DNA of 64,000 nt from Prorocentrum cordatum (GCA_963575745.1 CAUYUJ010015704.1:335001-399000), one strand, 5' to 3'; shown: positions 42,190 through 53,053, counted from the first letter of the stretch. Numbers and translations: made by a program. Notes: generated by a model from the sequence alone, not told the origin.

Positions 42190-44750
42190 GAGTCCAGGTC
42201 CAGGGGGGAAGTGTTTGGGGGAGTTGCGAACCCCTCACCGAGGGGTAGGAGGGGAAGCTGGGAGAGGAAATGCCTTAAACCAGTCACTCCCAGAGGGCTC
42301 GTGGGACTTCGTAACCTTGCGCTCGTTTGGAGGGGCGGCTGGTTCTCTCTTGGCCACTACGGCGCGTGCAATGAATCGTCGACGGAACCGTTGTGTGTCG
42401 TTCGACTGCCCTGTAAGAAAGAGCCCGCGAACTGGGGGCGTGGTATTTCCCTTTGCTGCGCCGCTGCCGCAGCTGCCCCTCGTCCGCCCACGCCCCCGCC
42501 CGCCCCCCGTCGACCCCGGAAAAAAAAGGAGGGAAGATGGGGAGAATGAGGAGGAGATACGGACTCCATCTTCTGATCGATGTCATCCAACATGCCCCCC
42601 TTCGGGGGGGGGGGGGGGCGCGAAAACCGCCCGGGGCCCACGAGGGGGCCCCCAAGCGAGCCCCAAGACGGCCCAGGAAGGCCCCAACGCGGCCCAAGAC
42701 GCCCCCCACGACGGCGCACGAAAGCCCGAAGATGCAGCCCGCGAGAAGTGATTTGAGCAAGATTTGAGCCCGCAAATTGTCTTCCAGATCTCCCGAAGTC
42801 CTCCCAGGAGACGCCAGAAGAGTTCCCGAGAGGTTCCCAACCGACCGCTAGAGGCCCCCTTTCATTGCCCCTAGGGGGGCCCGAGACGCCCCCAAGAGGT
42901 AGTATCCAATATACTTTCAGGAGGAAGGGCCGTGCCAAGTTTTCGGAAGCTCGTCAAGAAGCAGCTTGTAAAACTAATTGGACCATCGATGTTTGTTTTG
43001 CACTCGGGGGCCTCATAGGCGCCCCTTGCAGCCTTCTCGGGCGGGCGCCATTTTCGGCCATATTGTGGCCTTTTTGTGTCGTCCCGAGGTTTTCTCGGGC
43101 AGTCTTGCGGCCGTCTTGGGGGCTTTCGGGGCCGTCTTGGGGCGAGCTTCGTTATGCTCGGGCGGCATGTGTTTCTTTTGGGGCAGATTGGAGGCCGAAG
43201 AGGGCGCCAGGGGGCACAGTCCGATGGGGGCGGTTTTGCAAGCACGCGCGAAACGAGAGGATCGGCTTAACCACCAAATTTAACACCAGCTGTTCAACAG
43301 AGGGCCACTCCAATACGCACAATCCGTGCAGGCACAGTGGCGGATAACAGTATTTCGCGTCATGACATATTCAAAACATCACAAAATACAGCATTGCGTT
43401 GCATTGCGCCGCGTCGCTCCGCATTGCACTGCGGTGCCTTGAGCCTTTCTGGGGGTCCGTCGTGGAGCCGTGCCCAGTTTTTCAAGTACGCGCGGCCTGA
43501 GCGACGTATCTGGGCGTTCGCATGGGCGTTTCTGCGGCCCGAGCGAGATTCGAGGCTTGCGCGAGACACGACGCGTGAGAGTGACTTTTCGCTGGTGGCC
43601 TTTGGTGAGCGGCTTTCTGGTCCTCGGTGGGGGGCCCTCGTCGCCGCGGCCGGACGCAGCTCGAGAAACGAGTCAGTTTGGGCCCCGGGAGGGGTGCGGG
43701 GACCGATTTGGAGCGAAAATGTGCGCACCAAAGGTCGCTCCTGCCAGAGGTCATCACTCTTGCGTGGAGACGACTCAGGCCTGTTCCGCGGCGCGCGCGG
43801 GGCGTCGAGTGGCGGCGTTCACGATGGGGGGGGCGAGGGGGGGGGGGCGGGCCAGGGGGCAGCTACACGCATGTTTTTTACATGAACAACTTGCCTCTTG
43901 GCGCGCCCCCGCCGGCCCGTCCAGAAACGGAGCCAGGCAAGTGATCAGAAAACAGGCAAGCAGAAGGGGTGGGACCGTATATCGGGGCAGCCGTTTTCTC
44001 TCGAAGAGGGGGGGGGAGACGAGGAGCAGGAGGAGTAGGAGGAGCAGGATGAAGGGGGAGGAGGACACGGGGGAGGCGGCGGGAGGAAGGAAATGCGGGG
44101 AACGCGGAGGGAGGAGGGAGGCGGGGGGGAGGGGGGGAAGGGGGGGGCGGGGAAGGAAGGGGAGGGGGCGATGGGATTAAGGGGAGGGGGGGGGAGAGAA
44201 GGCGGGAGGAGGAGTGAAATGGTTGGGGGGGGGGGGTGGGACCCGGAAGCGGCAGGGGGGGGGGAAGACGAAAGGGGGAAGAGGCTGGGCGGGGGGAGGA
44301 GGAGGGAGGAGGAGGGACGTAAAGGGAGGAGGAACGGGGAGGAAGGAGAAGGAGGGAGTAGGAGGGAGGAAGAGGGAGGAGGGAGGAGGGATGGGGGGGC
44401 GGGGGGGCGAGGAGGAGAAGGGCGAGGAGGAGGAGGGGGAATGGGCGGACGAAGGGAGAGGATGGCGAGTACAAGGGACGGGGCCCTTGGATTCCATAGC
44501 TCTGAAGCGTAGGGCCCTCGGCTTTGGACCTGGCGGCCCACTCGCGTTCAATGTCCCGGTCGGCGGCTTTGAAATCCGGGGCCAAGGGGTCCGGGGCCGA
44601 GGGGCCCGAACCCTTGGAGTTTATCGTCTTGGGTTCAAGGTTGATGCATCCATAGCCCGTGAATCCTTAGTTTGGCAATCTCGCGCGTCGGAGCCCAAGG
44701 TCAGCGCGACCTGTGGGCCTTGTGGGCCTCAGGGGCCTGTGGGATTCATG
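42190..44750. other. no gene recognised; purine-rich 44000-44460
   Basis: Unassigned GC-rich DNA. From about 44000 to 44460 the plus strand is almost all purine (GGAGGA, GGGGG), the counterpart of the TCC arrays elsewhere. Confidence 0.5.
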
Positions 44751-44755
44751 GGGCA

Positions 44756-46030
44756 TGTCAGAGTGAGGGGGCCGAACGGTCATTCACTGTCCCTGGGTGC
44801 GTGGCTGAAGTGAAATTCCGCGGTGCGGATTCTCGTTGTTGTTGTTGTTGTTGTTGGTTGTTGTTGTTTGTTGTTGTTTGTTGTTGTTTGTTGTTGTTTG
44901 TTGTTGTTGTTTGTTGTTTGTCGTTTGTTGTTGTTGTTGCTGTTGTTTGTTTGTTTGTTTGTTTGTTGTTGTTGTTGCTGTTGCTGTTGCTGTTGTTGTT
45001 GTTGTTGTTGCTTGTTGTTATTTGTTGTTGTTTGTTGTTGTTGTTTGTTGTTTGTTGTTGTTGTTGTTTGTTTGTTTGTTTGTTTGTTTGTTTGTTTGTT
45101 GTTGTTGTTGCTGTTGTTGTTGTTGTTGTGTGTTGTTGTTTGGTGTTGTTTGGTGTTGTTGTTTGTTGTCGTCGTCCCACCCGCAACCCCCCAGCCCCGC
45201 GACCCGCCCGCCCGCGACCCACCCCGCGACCCGCCCCGCGACCCACCCGCGACCCCCCGCGACCCCGCGCGATCCACCCCGCGACCCCACCGCGACCCAC
45301 CCGCGACCCACCCGCGACCCACCCGCGATCCACCCCCCGCGACCCACCCGCGACCCACCCGCGACCCACCCCGCGACCCACCCGCGACCCACCCCGCGAC
45401 CCACCCCGCGACCCACCCCGCGACCCACCCCGCGACCCAACCCGCGACCCACCCCGCGACCCCCCCGCGGACCACCCCGCGACCCACCCGCGACCCACCC
45501 GCGACCCACCCGCGACCCACCCGCGACCCACCCGCGACCTACCCCGCGACCCACCCGCGACCCACCTTCGACCCAAACCACGTTCAAGGTACAAACCACC
45601 ATTTTCGGCGCCTGCGGCGCCTGCGGCGGGTTTTTTTTTGCATTCCTTCCAGGTGGACAGCCCGCGACCCACCCCGTGACCAACTCGCGACCAACCCGCG
45701 ACCCAAACCACGTTCAGGGTACAAGCTACATTTTTCGGCGCCTGCGGCGGGCATCTTTTGCATTCGTTTCAGGTGGAAAGCCCGCGGCCCACCCGCGACC
45801 ACGTTCAGGGTACAAACCACATTTTTCGGCGCCTGCGGCGGGCATCTTTTGCATTCGTTCCCGGTGGAGAACCCGCGGCCCACCCGCGACCCAAACCACG
45901 TTCAGTGTACAAACCAATGTTTGTTGGCGCCTGCGGCGGGTTGCTTCTTGCATTCCTTCCAGGTGTAGGTGGAGATCCCGCGACCCACCCGCGACCTAAA
46001 CCACGTTCACTGAACAAACCAATTCCGCAC
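44756..46030 (-). repeat. composite repeat element, copy 2
   Basis: The same three modules as 32880-33640, inverted. The end module (44775-44835) has CACTGTCCCTGGGTGCGTGG and GAAATTCCGC. Next is a GTT/GTTT microsatellite (44838-45168), far larger than the short ACAACAAAC of copy 1. Then comes an array of CGCGACCCAC (about 45175-45560). Last are about five units carrying CGGCGCCTGCGGCG and TTTTGCATTCGTTTCAGGTGG, with anchors near 45605, 45736, 45827 and 45925. It ends near 46025 with CGTTCACTGAACAAACCAA. Confidence 0.85.
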
Positions 46031-46690
46031 AAACGCGGCGGGGGATTTTCGCATGCCGTCTGAGCCCGCAAGGACCTCTTCAAGCCCCGCGCATCCACAC
46101 CAGCCCGTCCAGCAACTTTGCCCTGGCGAGTTGCCTTGATCAGAGAAGGCGGGAAGCATAAAGTGGAAAAGAGGACTGCGTTGCAGTTATCTTGGGAAAG
46201 GAGGGGGAGGCACGAGGCGTAAACAGGGGACGAGGAGAACGCGGCAGAAGAGAGGATGTAAGGATAATGTGGAGAGAGAAAAGAAGGAGGAGCAGGAGGA
46301 CGAGGAGGGGGAGGAGGGGGAGGAGGGGAAGGAGGAGGACGAAGAGGGGGAGGAGGGGGAAGATGATGATGGTGGACGACAATGGGAGGACGATGATGGA
46401 GGCCGATGAGGGGGAGGACGACAATGGGAGGACGATGATGAAAGGACGAGGGGGGGAGAGGGAGGACGAGGAAAAACAGGAGGAGGAGGAGGGAGGAGGA
46501 GGAGGACGACGACGACGATGAGGACGAGGACGAGGAAGAGGACGAGGAAGAGGAGGAGGAGGAGGACGAGGAGGAGGAGGAGGAGAAGATCGCCATCGAC
46601 AGGGAAGGTGGGGGCCACGAGGTCCGCCGGCTCGACGACGCCCGCGTCGCCCGCGCCCGCCCCCATCACTCTTATCCGCAATTGCGGGGT
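46031..46690. other. no gene recognised; GGA/GAC-rich
   Basis: 46200-46600 is a purine-rich GGAGGACGA stretch. No domain. Confidence 0.5.
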
Positions 46691-46699
46691 GTTGCGTAT

Positions 46700-46990
46700 G
46701 ATTTGGGTGGCCTGTGAGACCTGTGGTGCTTTTGCGAATTGTCGGGCCTGTGGCGCCGGTGGGGCACACTCGATGTGCGGCGCTGGTGCGACATGTGGGA
46801 CCACGTGTGATTCTGGGACCTGCGGGGCGTGTGCGGTCCATGGTGTTTGTGGAACCTGTGGGGCCTGTGGGGTTTGCGGAGCCTGTGTGGTTTTTGGGTC
46901 CTCGGGGTCTTGTGGGATCCTGCGTGGTTTCTGGGGCCTGGGGGGCCTGTGCGTTATGTGGGACTTCTGGGGCCCACGACACCGTCCCCC
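46700..46990 (+). repeat. degenerate 9-12 bp repeat (TGTGGGGCC type)
   Basis: GGACCTGCGGGGCGTGTGCG and TGTGGAACCTGTGGGGCCTG are examples. It gives a Cys/Gly/Ala-rich frame by chance. Confidence 0.6.
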
Positions 46991-47099
46991 CAGGCCGCCC
47001 CCCCACACTCTGTTGAATCCAGGGCCCGATTATTATCAATTCTCGGTACCAGAATTGACAATTCTCGGACCGAAAATAACTTGTGTTTGGCAGACGAAC

Positions 47100-47375
47100 C
47101 ACTTTAGTAAAGCGGGCGCGCCACTTTACTAAAGCGGGCACGCCACTTTAGTAAAGTGGACGAAAAGGGTTCGTTTGCTGTAAAATGCCAAGCGGCGCCA
47201 CTTTAGTAAAGCGGCAGCGACACTTTACTAAAGCGGACAGGACACTTTACTAAAGCGGGCACGCCACTTTAGTAAAGCGGGAAAGCCTTTTTGGTAAAGC
47301 GGACAAGCCCACTTTAGTAAAGCGGAAATCCCACGTTAGACAAGCGGAAGAGGCATTTTTAGTACAGTGGGATTG
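47100..47375. repeat. 22-bp tandem array of small palindromes
   Basis: CACTTTAGTAAAGCGG or its CACTTTACTAAAG variant starts at 47100, 47122, 47144, 47199, 47221, 47243, 47265, about 47287, 47310, about 47332 and about 47354. The spacing is 22 bp except for a 55-bp interval holding a degraded unit. Each unit is centred on a 7+1+7 interrupted palindrome (CACTTTA G TAAAGTG). Confidence 0.85.
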
Positions 47376-47617
47376 CGCTCTCGCGGGCCGGGCGCGCGGA
47401 GCACGTTAGGACCAAAGGTTAGCCCCAGAGAATGTCAATGTGACGGGGGGGGCAACAGCGGCGGCGACGACGTCGTCGAGAAGCCGTCCCCCCAGCGCGC
47501 GGGGGGCACGCGCGGCGGCGCGCGGAGGGGGGAGCGGACCCGAATTCCCAGGCGGGGGGAAAGCCTCCCAGGCCCCAGTACGAATCCCCAAACGCCCCGA
47601 AGAGCCCCGAGGGATCC

Positions 47618-47937
47618 CAACACCGCACAAACGGAACCAACACCGCACAAACGGAGCCAACGCCGCACAAACGGAACCAACACCGCACAAACGGAGCCAA
47701 CGTCGCACAAACGGAGACAGCACCGCACAAACGGAGCCAACACCGCACAGACGCAGCCACCACCGCACGAACGGGGCCAACACCGCACAAACGAAGCCAA
47801 CACCGCACAAACGGAGCCAACACCGCACAAACGAAGCCAACGCCGCACGAACGGAGCCAACACCGCACAAACGGAGCCAACACCGCGCGAACGGAGCCAA
47901 CACCGCACAAACGGAACCAATGCCGATCAAACGGAAC
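47618..47937 (+). repeat. 20-bp tandem repeat, 16 copies
   Basis: The unit is CAACACCGCACAAACGGAGC with A/G and AC/GC variants at fixed positions. Sixteen units fit exactly. Because 20 is not divisible by 3, all frames stay open and cycle through a 20-residue period. I see no reason to call it a gene. Confidence 0.95.
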
Positions 47938-47939
47938 CC

Positions 47940-48412
47940 TCCTTCTTTTTAAGTTCTCTTCACGATGATTGCGCCGGGACAAAGAAGGCGCAGTGCTCGT
48001 AGGAGGGCCGCCACTTTCCATGAACACCCTCGTCTCCTCGGCCGCCTCGTCGTGCCGCCCCCGTCCCCCGCGCCGCCAGCTTGAGCCGTGGGGGGCCTTG
48101 GCGATGGGTGCAAGTGCGATCGCAAATTGAACGGCCCCGGGGGAGGTTTGAGACCCAGCTTCGTGCTGTCACCCTGGGTAGCACGGTGGTCGCAGGCGGC
48201 CATCGTGACCGACGCTCAAGGTCGGTCGGGGCAATCGCTGGGCAGATCGAGGCCGAGCTCTGGGTGATTCCCAGTGGCGCCGCTGGTTCCCTCCGCACGC
48301 AATGTCCTGACTGTAGTGGGAATGTTTGGGCTTGGACTGAGTTGGAACATGCGGCTTGGATCTCTGGGCAACTGGCTTGGAGTTCTTCCGACGCGGCGGA
48401 GGAGGGGGAGCG
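47940..48412. other. no gene recognised
   Basis: Spacer between the 20-bp array and the hairpin satellite. Confidence 0.5.
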
Positions 48413-49021
48413 CGCTACAGACCCCCGGCGCGCGCGCGCGCGCGTCGGAGTTCTGTGTTGTCCACAATAGAAAAGTCGATATGCCACTCTAAAAACTGAA
48501 TTCTAAATTTCTGTGGCCCTTTAAGGAGGCCGTCGGGCGCTTCGACTTCTCTATCGTGGGCGCTACAGACCCCCGACGCGCGCGCGCGCCTCGGAGTTCT
48601 GCGTTGTCCACAAAAGAAAAGTCGATATGCAAACCTAAAAACTGAATTCTAAAATTCTGTGGCTCTTTGAGGACCGACGGGCGCGTCGACTTCTCTTCTG
48701 TGGGCATTAGAGACCCCCGACGCGCGCGCGCGTCGGAGTTCTGTGTTGTCCACGAGAGAAAAGTCGATATGCAGTTCTACAAACTGAATTCTAAAATTCT
48801 GTGGCTCTGTAAGGAGGCCGACGGGCGCGTCGACTTCTCTATTGCGGGCGCTACAGACCCCCGACGCGCGCGCGCGCGTCGGAGTTCTGTGCTGTCCACA
48901 ATAGAAGAGTCGGTATGCAGTTCTACAAACTGAGTTCTAAAATTCTGTTGCGCACTAAGGAGGCCGACGGGCGCGTCGGCTTCTCTATTGTGGGCGCTGC
49001 AGACTCCCGACGCGCGCGCGC
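48413..49021 (-). repeat. hairpin satellite array 1, 144-148 bp units
   Basis: Units begin (CGCTACAGACCCCCGACG) at about 48413, 48561, 48705, 48849 and 48995. Each has a perfect GC palindrome (for example 48861-48882, CCGACG, CGCGCG core, CGTCGG) flanked by longer arms (CGACTTCTCTATTGTGGG and CCACAATAGAAAAGTCG). A single-stranded unit would therefore fold into an 85-90 nt hairpin. The AT-richer spacer has CTGAATTCTAAAATTCTGTG and a CTTTAAGGAGGCC block. Read on the minus strand the spacer resembles that of the array at 62420-63520. Confidence 0.9.
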
Positions 49022-49121
49022 NNNNNNNNNNNNNNNNNNNNNNNNNNNNNNNNNNNNNNNNNNNNNNNNNNNNNNNNNNNNNNNNNNNNNNNNNNNNNNN
49101 NNNNNNNNNNNNNNNNNNNNN
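49022..49121. other. 100-N assembly gap inside the hairpin satellite
   Basis: Exactly 100 N follow a CGCGCGCG run, so the assembler stopped in a hairpin. The true gap length is unknown and the two sides may not be adjacent. Confidence 1.
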
Positions 49122-49221
49122 TTTCTGTGCATGATAGATACGGTTCGTCGCTTCGCGACGGCGCGGGCATGCCGGGACGAGATATCGTCGCGCGGGGCGC
49201 GTGCATATCGTGGGTGGTGCA

Positions 49222-49229
49222 AATGGCGG

Positions 49230-49261
<32 letters not shown>

Positions 49262-49322
49262 GCGACGGCGACGACGACGACGCTGACGACGACGACGGCA
49301 ACGATGATGATGGCGACGACGC
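49222..49322 (+). repeat. (GAC)n trinucleotide repeat
   Basis: GACGACGACGGCGACG-type array. Confidence 0.9.
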
Positions 49323-49329
49323 GAGGGGC

Positions 49330-50160
49330 TCGGTGCTCCATTATCCTTCTTATCCTGCCTTATCCTCCATGTCCTCCTCGTCATCCTTATCCTCTACGCG
49401 TAGCATCAGTGTCCTTGGCGTCAGCCTCCTTATGTATCATACCCCCCTCCCTCCTTATCCCCTTCCTTGCTCTCTCCTCTTCCCTCAGCCATCCTTCCGC
49501 TGCCCTCCTCTCCTCTTCCTCTTCCCTCGGCCCTCCACTCCTCCTCCCTTCCCTCAGCCCTCCTCTTCCCTCAGCCCTCCTCTCCTCTTCCCTTTCCCTT
49601 CCCTCAGCGTTCCTGCTGCTCTCTCCTCTACCCTCAGCCCTCCTCTCCCCTTCCTCTTCCTTCGGCCTTCCTCCCCCCCCGCCGCCCCGCAGGAGGCCGT
49701 GGCGTTCAACGTGCAGAGCGCGACGCCCCTGCTACAGGACTGCCGGCCGCCTACCCCTTGCAACCCGGGCTCTCCCGACGGATCGTCCACCACCTCCTCC
49801 TCCTTCTCCTACTCGTCGTCGTCCTCCTCCTCCTCCTTCGCCTTCTCCTCCTCCTCCCCCTCCACCTCCTCCTCCCCCTCCGATTTGTCCTCCGCCTGCT
49901 CCTAATTGCCCTTCGCCATCTACCTGCTCCCAGGTGCCCTCCACGTCCGACCGCAGCGCATCCCCCTCCCCTAACTTGTCGTCCACCTGATCCTAGTTGT
50001 CCTCCAACGTGTCCTCCACCTGCTCCTAGTGGTCCTCCGCCTTCTCCAACTTGTCCTCCACCTGCTCCCATTTGTCCTCTAGTTGTCCTCCAAGTACCAC
50101 ATCCTCATCCCGCCTCTGCCCCTCCATCCACTTTTGCGCCATCTACCTCCTCTTCCCAAC
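49330..50160 (+). CDS. possible exon (about 49692-49790) between pyrimidine tracts
   Basis: Pyrimidine-rich DNA on both sides (49330-49690 and 49790-50150) brackets a short segment after CCGCCCCGCAG that reads EAVAFNVQSATPLLQDC. The context imitates intron, 3' splice site, exon. No further exon can be joined with confidence, though the better supported gene starts within 1.1 kb. Confidence 0.2.
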
Positions 50161-50351
50161 TTTGCTAAACTTTATGCATTCGGACTCCCTCCCGTGATTG
50201 AGCCTCACGCCCGTGACCATCACGTGAATCACGCGTGATAACCGGTACTGTGTCACGCCTGGGCATGTTTCGTCACGCCTCAGAGTAGTGTCCAGTTGGC
50301 GCCAGTCGGACATCGAACGTTGAGGTGCGAGCTCAGCGCGTGCGCCTCGCA

Positions 50352-50369
50352 CGCAACCATTTTGGCTCA
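50352..50369 (+). other. spliced-leader-like sequence
   Basis: CGCAACCATTTTGGCTCA contains a 13-nt exact match (CCATTTTGGCTCA, 50357-50369) to the 3' half of the dinoflagellate spliced leader, with partial matches just upstream. It lies about 95 bp before the Asp-coding repeat. It could be a retroposition relic or chance. Confidence 0.35.
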
Positions 50370-50464
50370 CTTAGGCTGGCGTTTGACAGCTCCCCCACGC
50401 CGTCTAGCTGCGCGATGCCGCTGGCGGGTGGCATGGTCACCCGTGCTGCGTAAAATAACCCCTC

Positions 50465-50569
50465 GACGCCGACGACGACGACGACCCCGACAACGGCGAC
50501 GACGACGAGGGCGACGACGACAACGACGACGACGACGACCCCGACAACGGCGACGACGACGAGGGCGAC

Positions 50570-50601
<32 letters not shown>

Positions 50602-50859
50602 CAACGACGACGACGACGACGACGAGGGCGACGACGACGACGGGAGACGCGCCGACGTCGACGACGACGATGACGACCCCGACAACGGCGACGACGACGA
50701 GGGAGACGACGACGACGACGACGTCGACGACGACGACGACCCCGACAACGGCGACGACGACGACGAGGGCGACGACGACGACGACGACGACGAGGACGAC
50801 GATGACAACGACGACGACGACGACGACGACCCACGATGACGACGACGACGACGCACGAC

Positions 50860-50896
<37 letters not shown>

Positions 50897-51010
50897 ACGA
50901 CCCCGACAACGGCGACGACGAGGGCGACGACGACGACGACGACGAGGACGACGACGACAACGACGACGACGACGACGGGAGATGCGCCGACGTCGACGAC
51001 GACGATGACG
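50465..51010 (+). repeat. (GAC)n trinucleotide tract, partly coding
   Basis: Dense GAC/AAC/GGC triplets. One frame is Asp-rich to a stop near 50838. From 50836 another frame is Asp/Gly-rich and runs into the gene below, so slippage or splicing may have changed the frame. Confidence 0.9.
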
Positions 51011-52368
51011 GCGACCCGCAGGCACCTGTCATCAAGATGCTCGTCAAGGGCAAGGGTGGCGGCGCGCCCGCGGCTGCGCAGGCCGAGCGCGCTGTGGGCG
51101 TGCCGAGCAAGCCGAGCGCAGTGCTGGCCACGCCCACGACGCCGATGCCAGCGGCGTCAGCCACGCCGCCGCCCGCCAAGCCCAAGACGCCAACGGCGCA
51201 GCCCGCCAAGCCCAAGACGCCAACGCCAGCGGCGTCGGCCAAGCCCAAGACGCCACCGGCGCAGCCCGCCAAGCCCAAGGCGCCAATGCCAGCGGCGTCC
51301 GCCATGCCCACGCTGGCGACAATGGTGAAGGCCGTGTCCAAGACGCCATTGCCAGCATCGCAGCCCGCCAAGCCCAAGACGCCCGCGCCAGCAGCGCAGC
51401 CAGCCAAGCCCAAGACGCCCGCGCCAGCGGTGCAGCCTGCCAAGCCCAGGACGCCCACGCCAGCGGCGCAGCCTGCCAAGCCCAAGACGCCCACGCCAGC
51501 GGCGCAGCCTGCCAAGCCCAAGACGCCAACGCCAGCGGCGCAGCCAGCCAAGCCCAAGACGCCAACGACAGCGGTGCAGCCCGCCACGCCCAAGACGCTG
51601 ACGCCCGCGGTGCAGTCCGCCAAGCCAGCGCCAGCAGTGCAGCCCGCCAAACCCAAGACGCCGGCGCTAGCGGTGGAGCCAGCCACGCCCACGACGCCGA
51701 TGCCAGGAATGCAGCCCGCCACGCCCGTGCAGCCCCCGACGCCCAGTACGCCCGCTGCCAGGGCGAAGGCCTTGTCCTTTGCCCTACGAGCCCTATTCGT
51801 CATCCCCTCCTCCTCCTCCTCCTCCTCCTCCTCCTCCTCCTCCTCCTCCTCCTCTTCCTCTTCGTCCTCAGCCCTCTCCTCCTCCTGCCGTTGCTGCTGC
51901 TGCTGCTGCTGCTCGTCCTCTTCCTCCTCCTTCTCCTCGCCCTTCCACTCCTCTTCCTTCTCCTCCTCATCATCCTCCTCCCCCCCGTCCTCCTCCTCCT
52001 CCTCCTCCTCTTCATCTTCGTCCTCCGCCCTCTCCTCCTCCTGCCGTTGCTGCTGCTGCTGCTCCTCCTCCTCATCCTCCTCCTTCTCCTCGCCATTCCA
52101 CTCCTCCTCCTTCTCCTCCTCGTCATCCTCCTCCTCCCCGTCCTCTCCCTCCTCCTCCTCCTCCTCCTCCCCCTACTCCTCTTCCTCCCAATCCTCTTCC
52201 TCATCCGCCCCCTCCTCCTCATCGCCCTCCTCTGAGGCTTCGCCCGCGAGCAGCGCTGCTGGATCGATCCTGAAGCGCCCGTTCAACCGCGACGGCAGCG
52301 CCCCCCCGACCCCCGTGAAGAAGCCCGTCCTGTCCTGGACCGACGCCGATGGCGACCCCGGCGACAGT
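50836..52368 (+). CDS. exon 1 of an acidic, PAKPKTP-repeat protein
   Basis: The frame from 50836 gives an Asp-rich segment, then DPQAPVIKMLVKGKGGG, then about 15 copies of a 12-residue unit (QPAKPKTPTPAA, 36-bp DNA period) at 51160-51720. A TCC-encoded Ser tract (51800-52235) is 3n long and could be a retained or spliced intron. The frame continues as ASPASSAAGSILKRPFNRDG and PPTPVKKPVLSWTDADGDP. SILK followed by a basic/Val/Trp patch resembles protein phosphatase 1 docking sites, a tentative reading. The exon plausibly ends at 52368 before a GC donor, which keeps the frame into 52892. The protein looks disordered. The first codon is unproven. Confidence 0.5.
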
Positions 52369-52891
52369 GCGTCCGTTATCTCGCAGGCGTCAGTCCACCT
52401 TCTCACTATTCGTCCTCTTCCTGCTCCCCTGCTTCCCCCTCGCCACCTCCTGCAATTTCAACTCTCCTCCTGCTTCCTGGGCGTGCAGGGGTGACCGAGC
52501 CAGCCTGAGCGGCTCCTCCAGAGGTTTCTCCAGATCTTCCTCCTCCCCCTCCTCCCTTTCCTCTCCCTCCTCCTCCTTCTCCTCCTCATCCACCTCCTCT
52601 TCTGCTTTCGCCCCGCCTCCTCGGGCCCCTCGTCCTCCTCCACCTCCACCTCCTCGCCCTCTCCTCCTCGACCCCCTCCCCTTCTCCCTCGACAGCCCTA
52701 AGATCACCCCTTCACTCATCCCCCCTTCACTCATCCCCACCTCATCCGCTTCACCACCGCCTCCTCCTCGACCCCCCCCTCCTTCTCCTCCTCCCCCATC
52801 CTCCTCCCCCTTCTCCCTTCCTCCCTCCTTCCTCCTCCTCCTCCCCATCCACCTCCTCCTCCTCCTCCCCCCCCTCCTGCTCTCTGCGCAG

Positions 52892-53053
52892 ACCTCCGAC
52901 GACGACATCAGGAAGGGCGTCGTTGCGTTCGCAGCTACGTTTTCGGTCTCGCCAGAGGCAATGGTAGATATCATGATGCACAACAAAGACCTCCTAAAAC
53001 TGGTGGGCGGTGAGACCTCTGCGGATGCACTGTTGGCGCTCAAGGAGGACCCC
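52892..53053 (+). CDS. exon 2 of the same protein
   Basis: After a 523-bp pyrimidine-rich intron ending CTCTGCGCAG, the frame reads TSDDDIRKGVVAFAATFSVS, then PEAMVDIMMHNKDLLKLVGG and ETSADALLALKEDP. This is an ordinary helical sequence, in strong contrast to the tracts around it. A phase-0 GC donor follows at 53054 (a GT is at 53058), and a stop lies close behind in the genomic frame, which supports splicing. The function of the segment is unknown. Confidence 0.5.

Noticed and set aside
47100-47937. CRISPR-like array
   Set aside because: Units are contiguous tandem repeats without unique spacers, and the genome is eukaryotic.
47406-48027. ORFs of 160-210 codons in several frames
   Set aside because: All arise from the 20-bp array, which cannot contain a stop in its consensus.
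50333-51803. Minus-strand poly-Val/poly-Arg and Ala/Gly ORFs
   Set aside because: Antisense readings of the GAC tract and the PAKPKTP repeat of the plus-strand gene.
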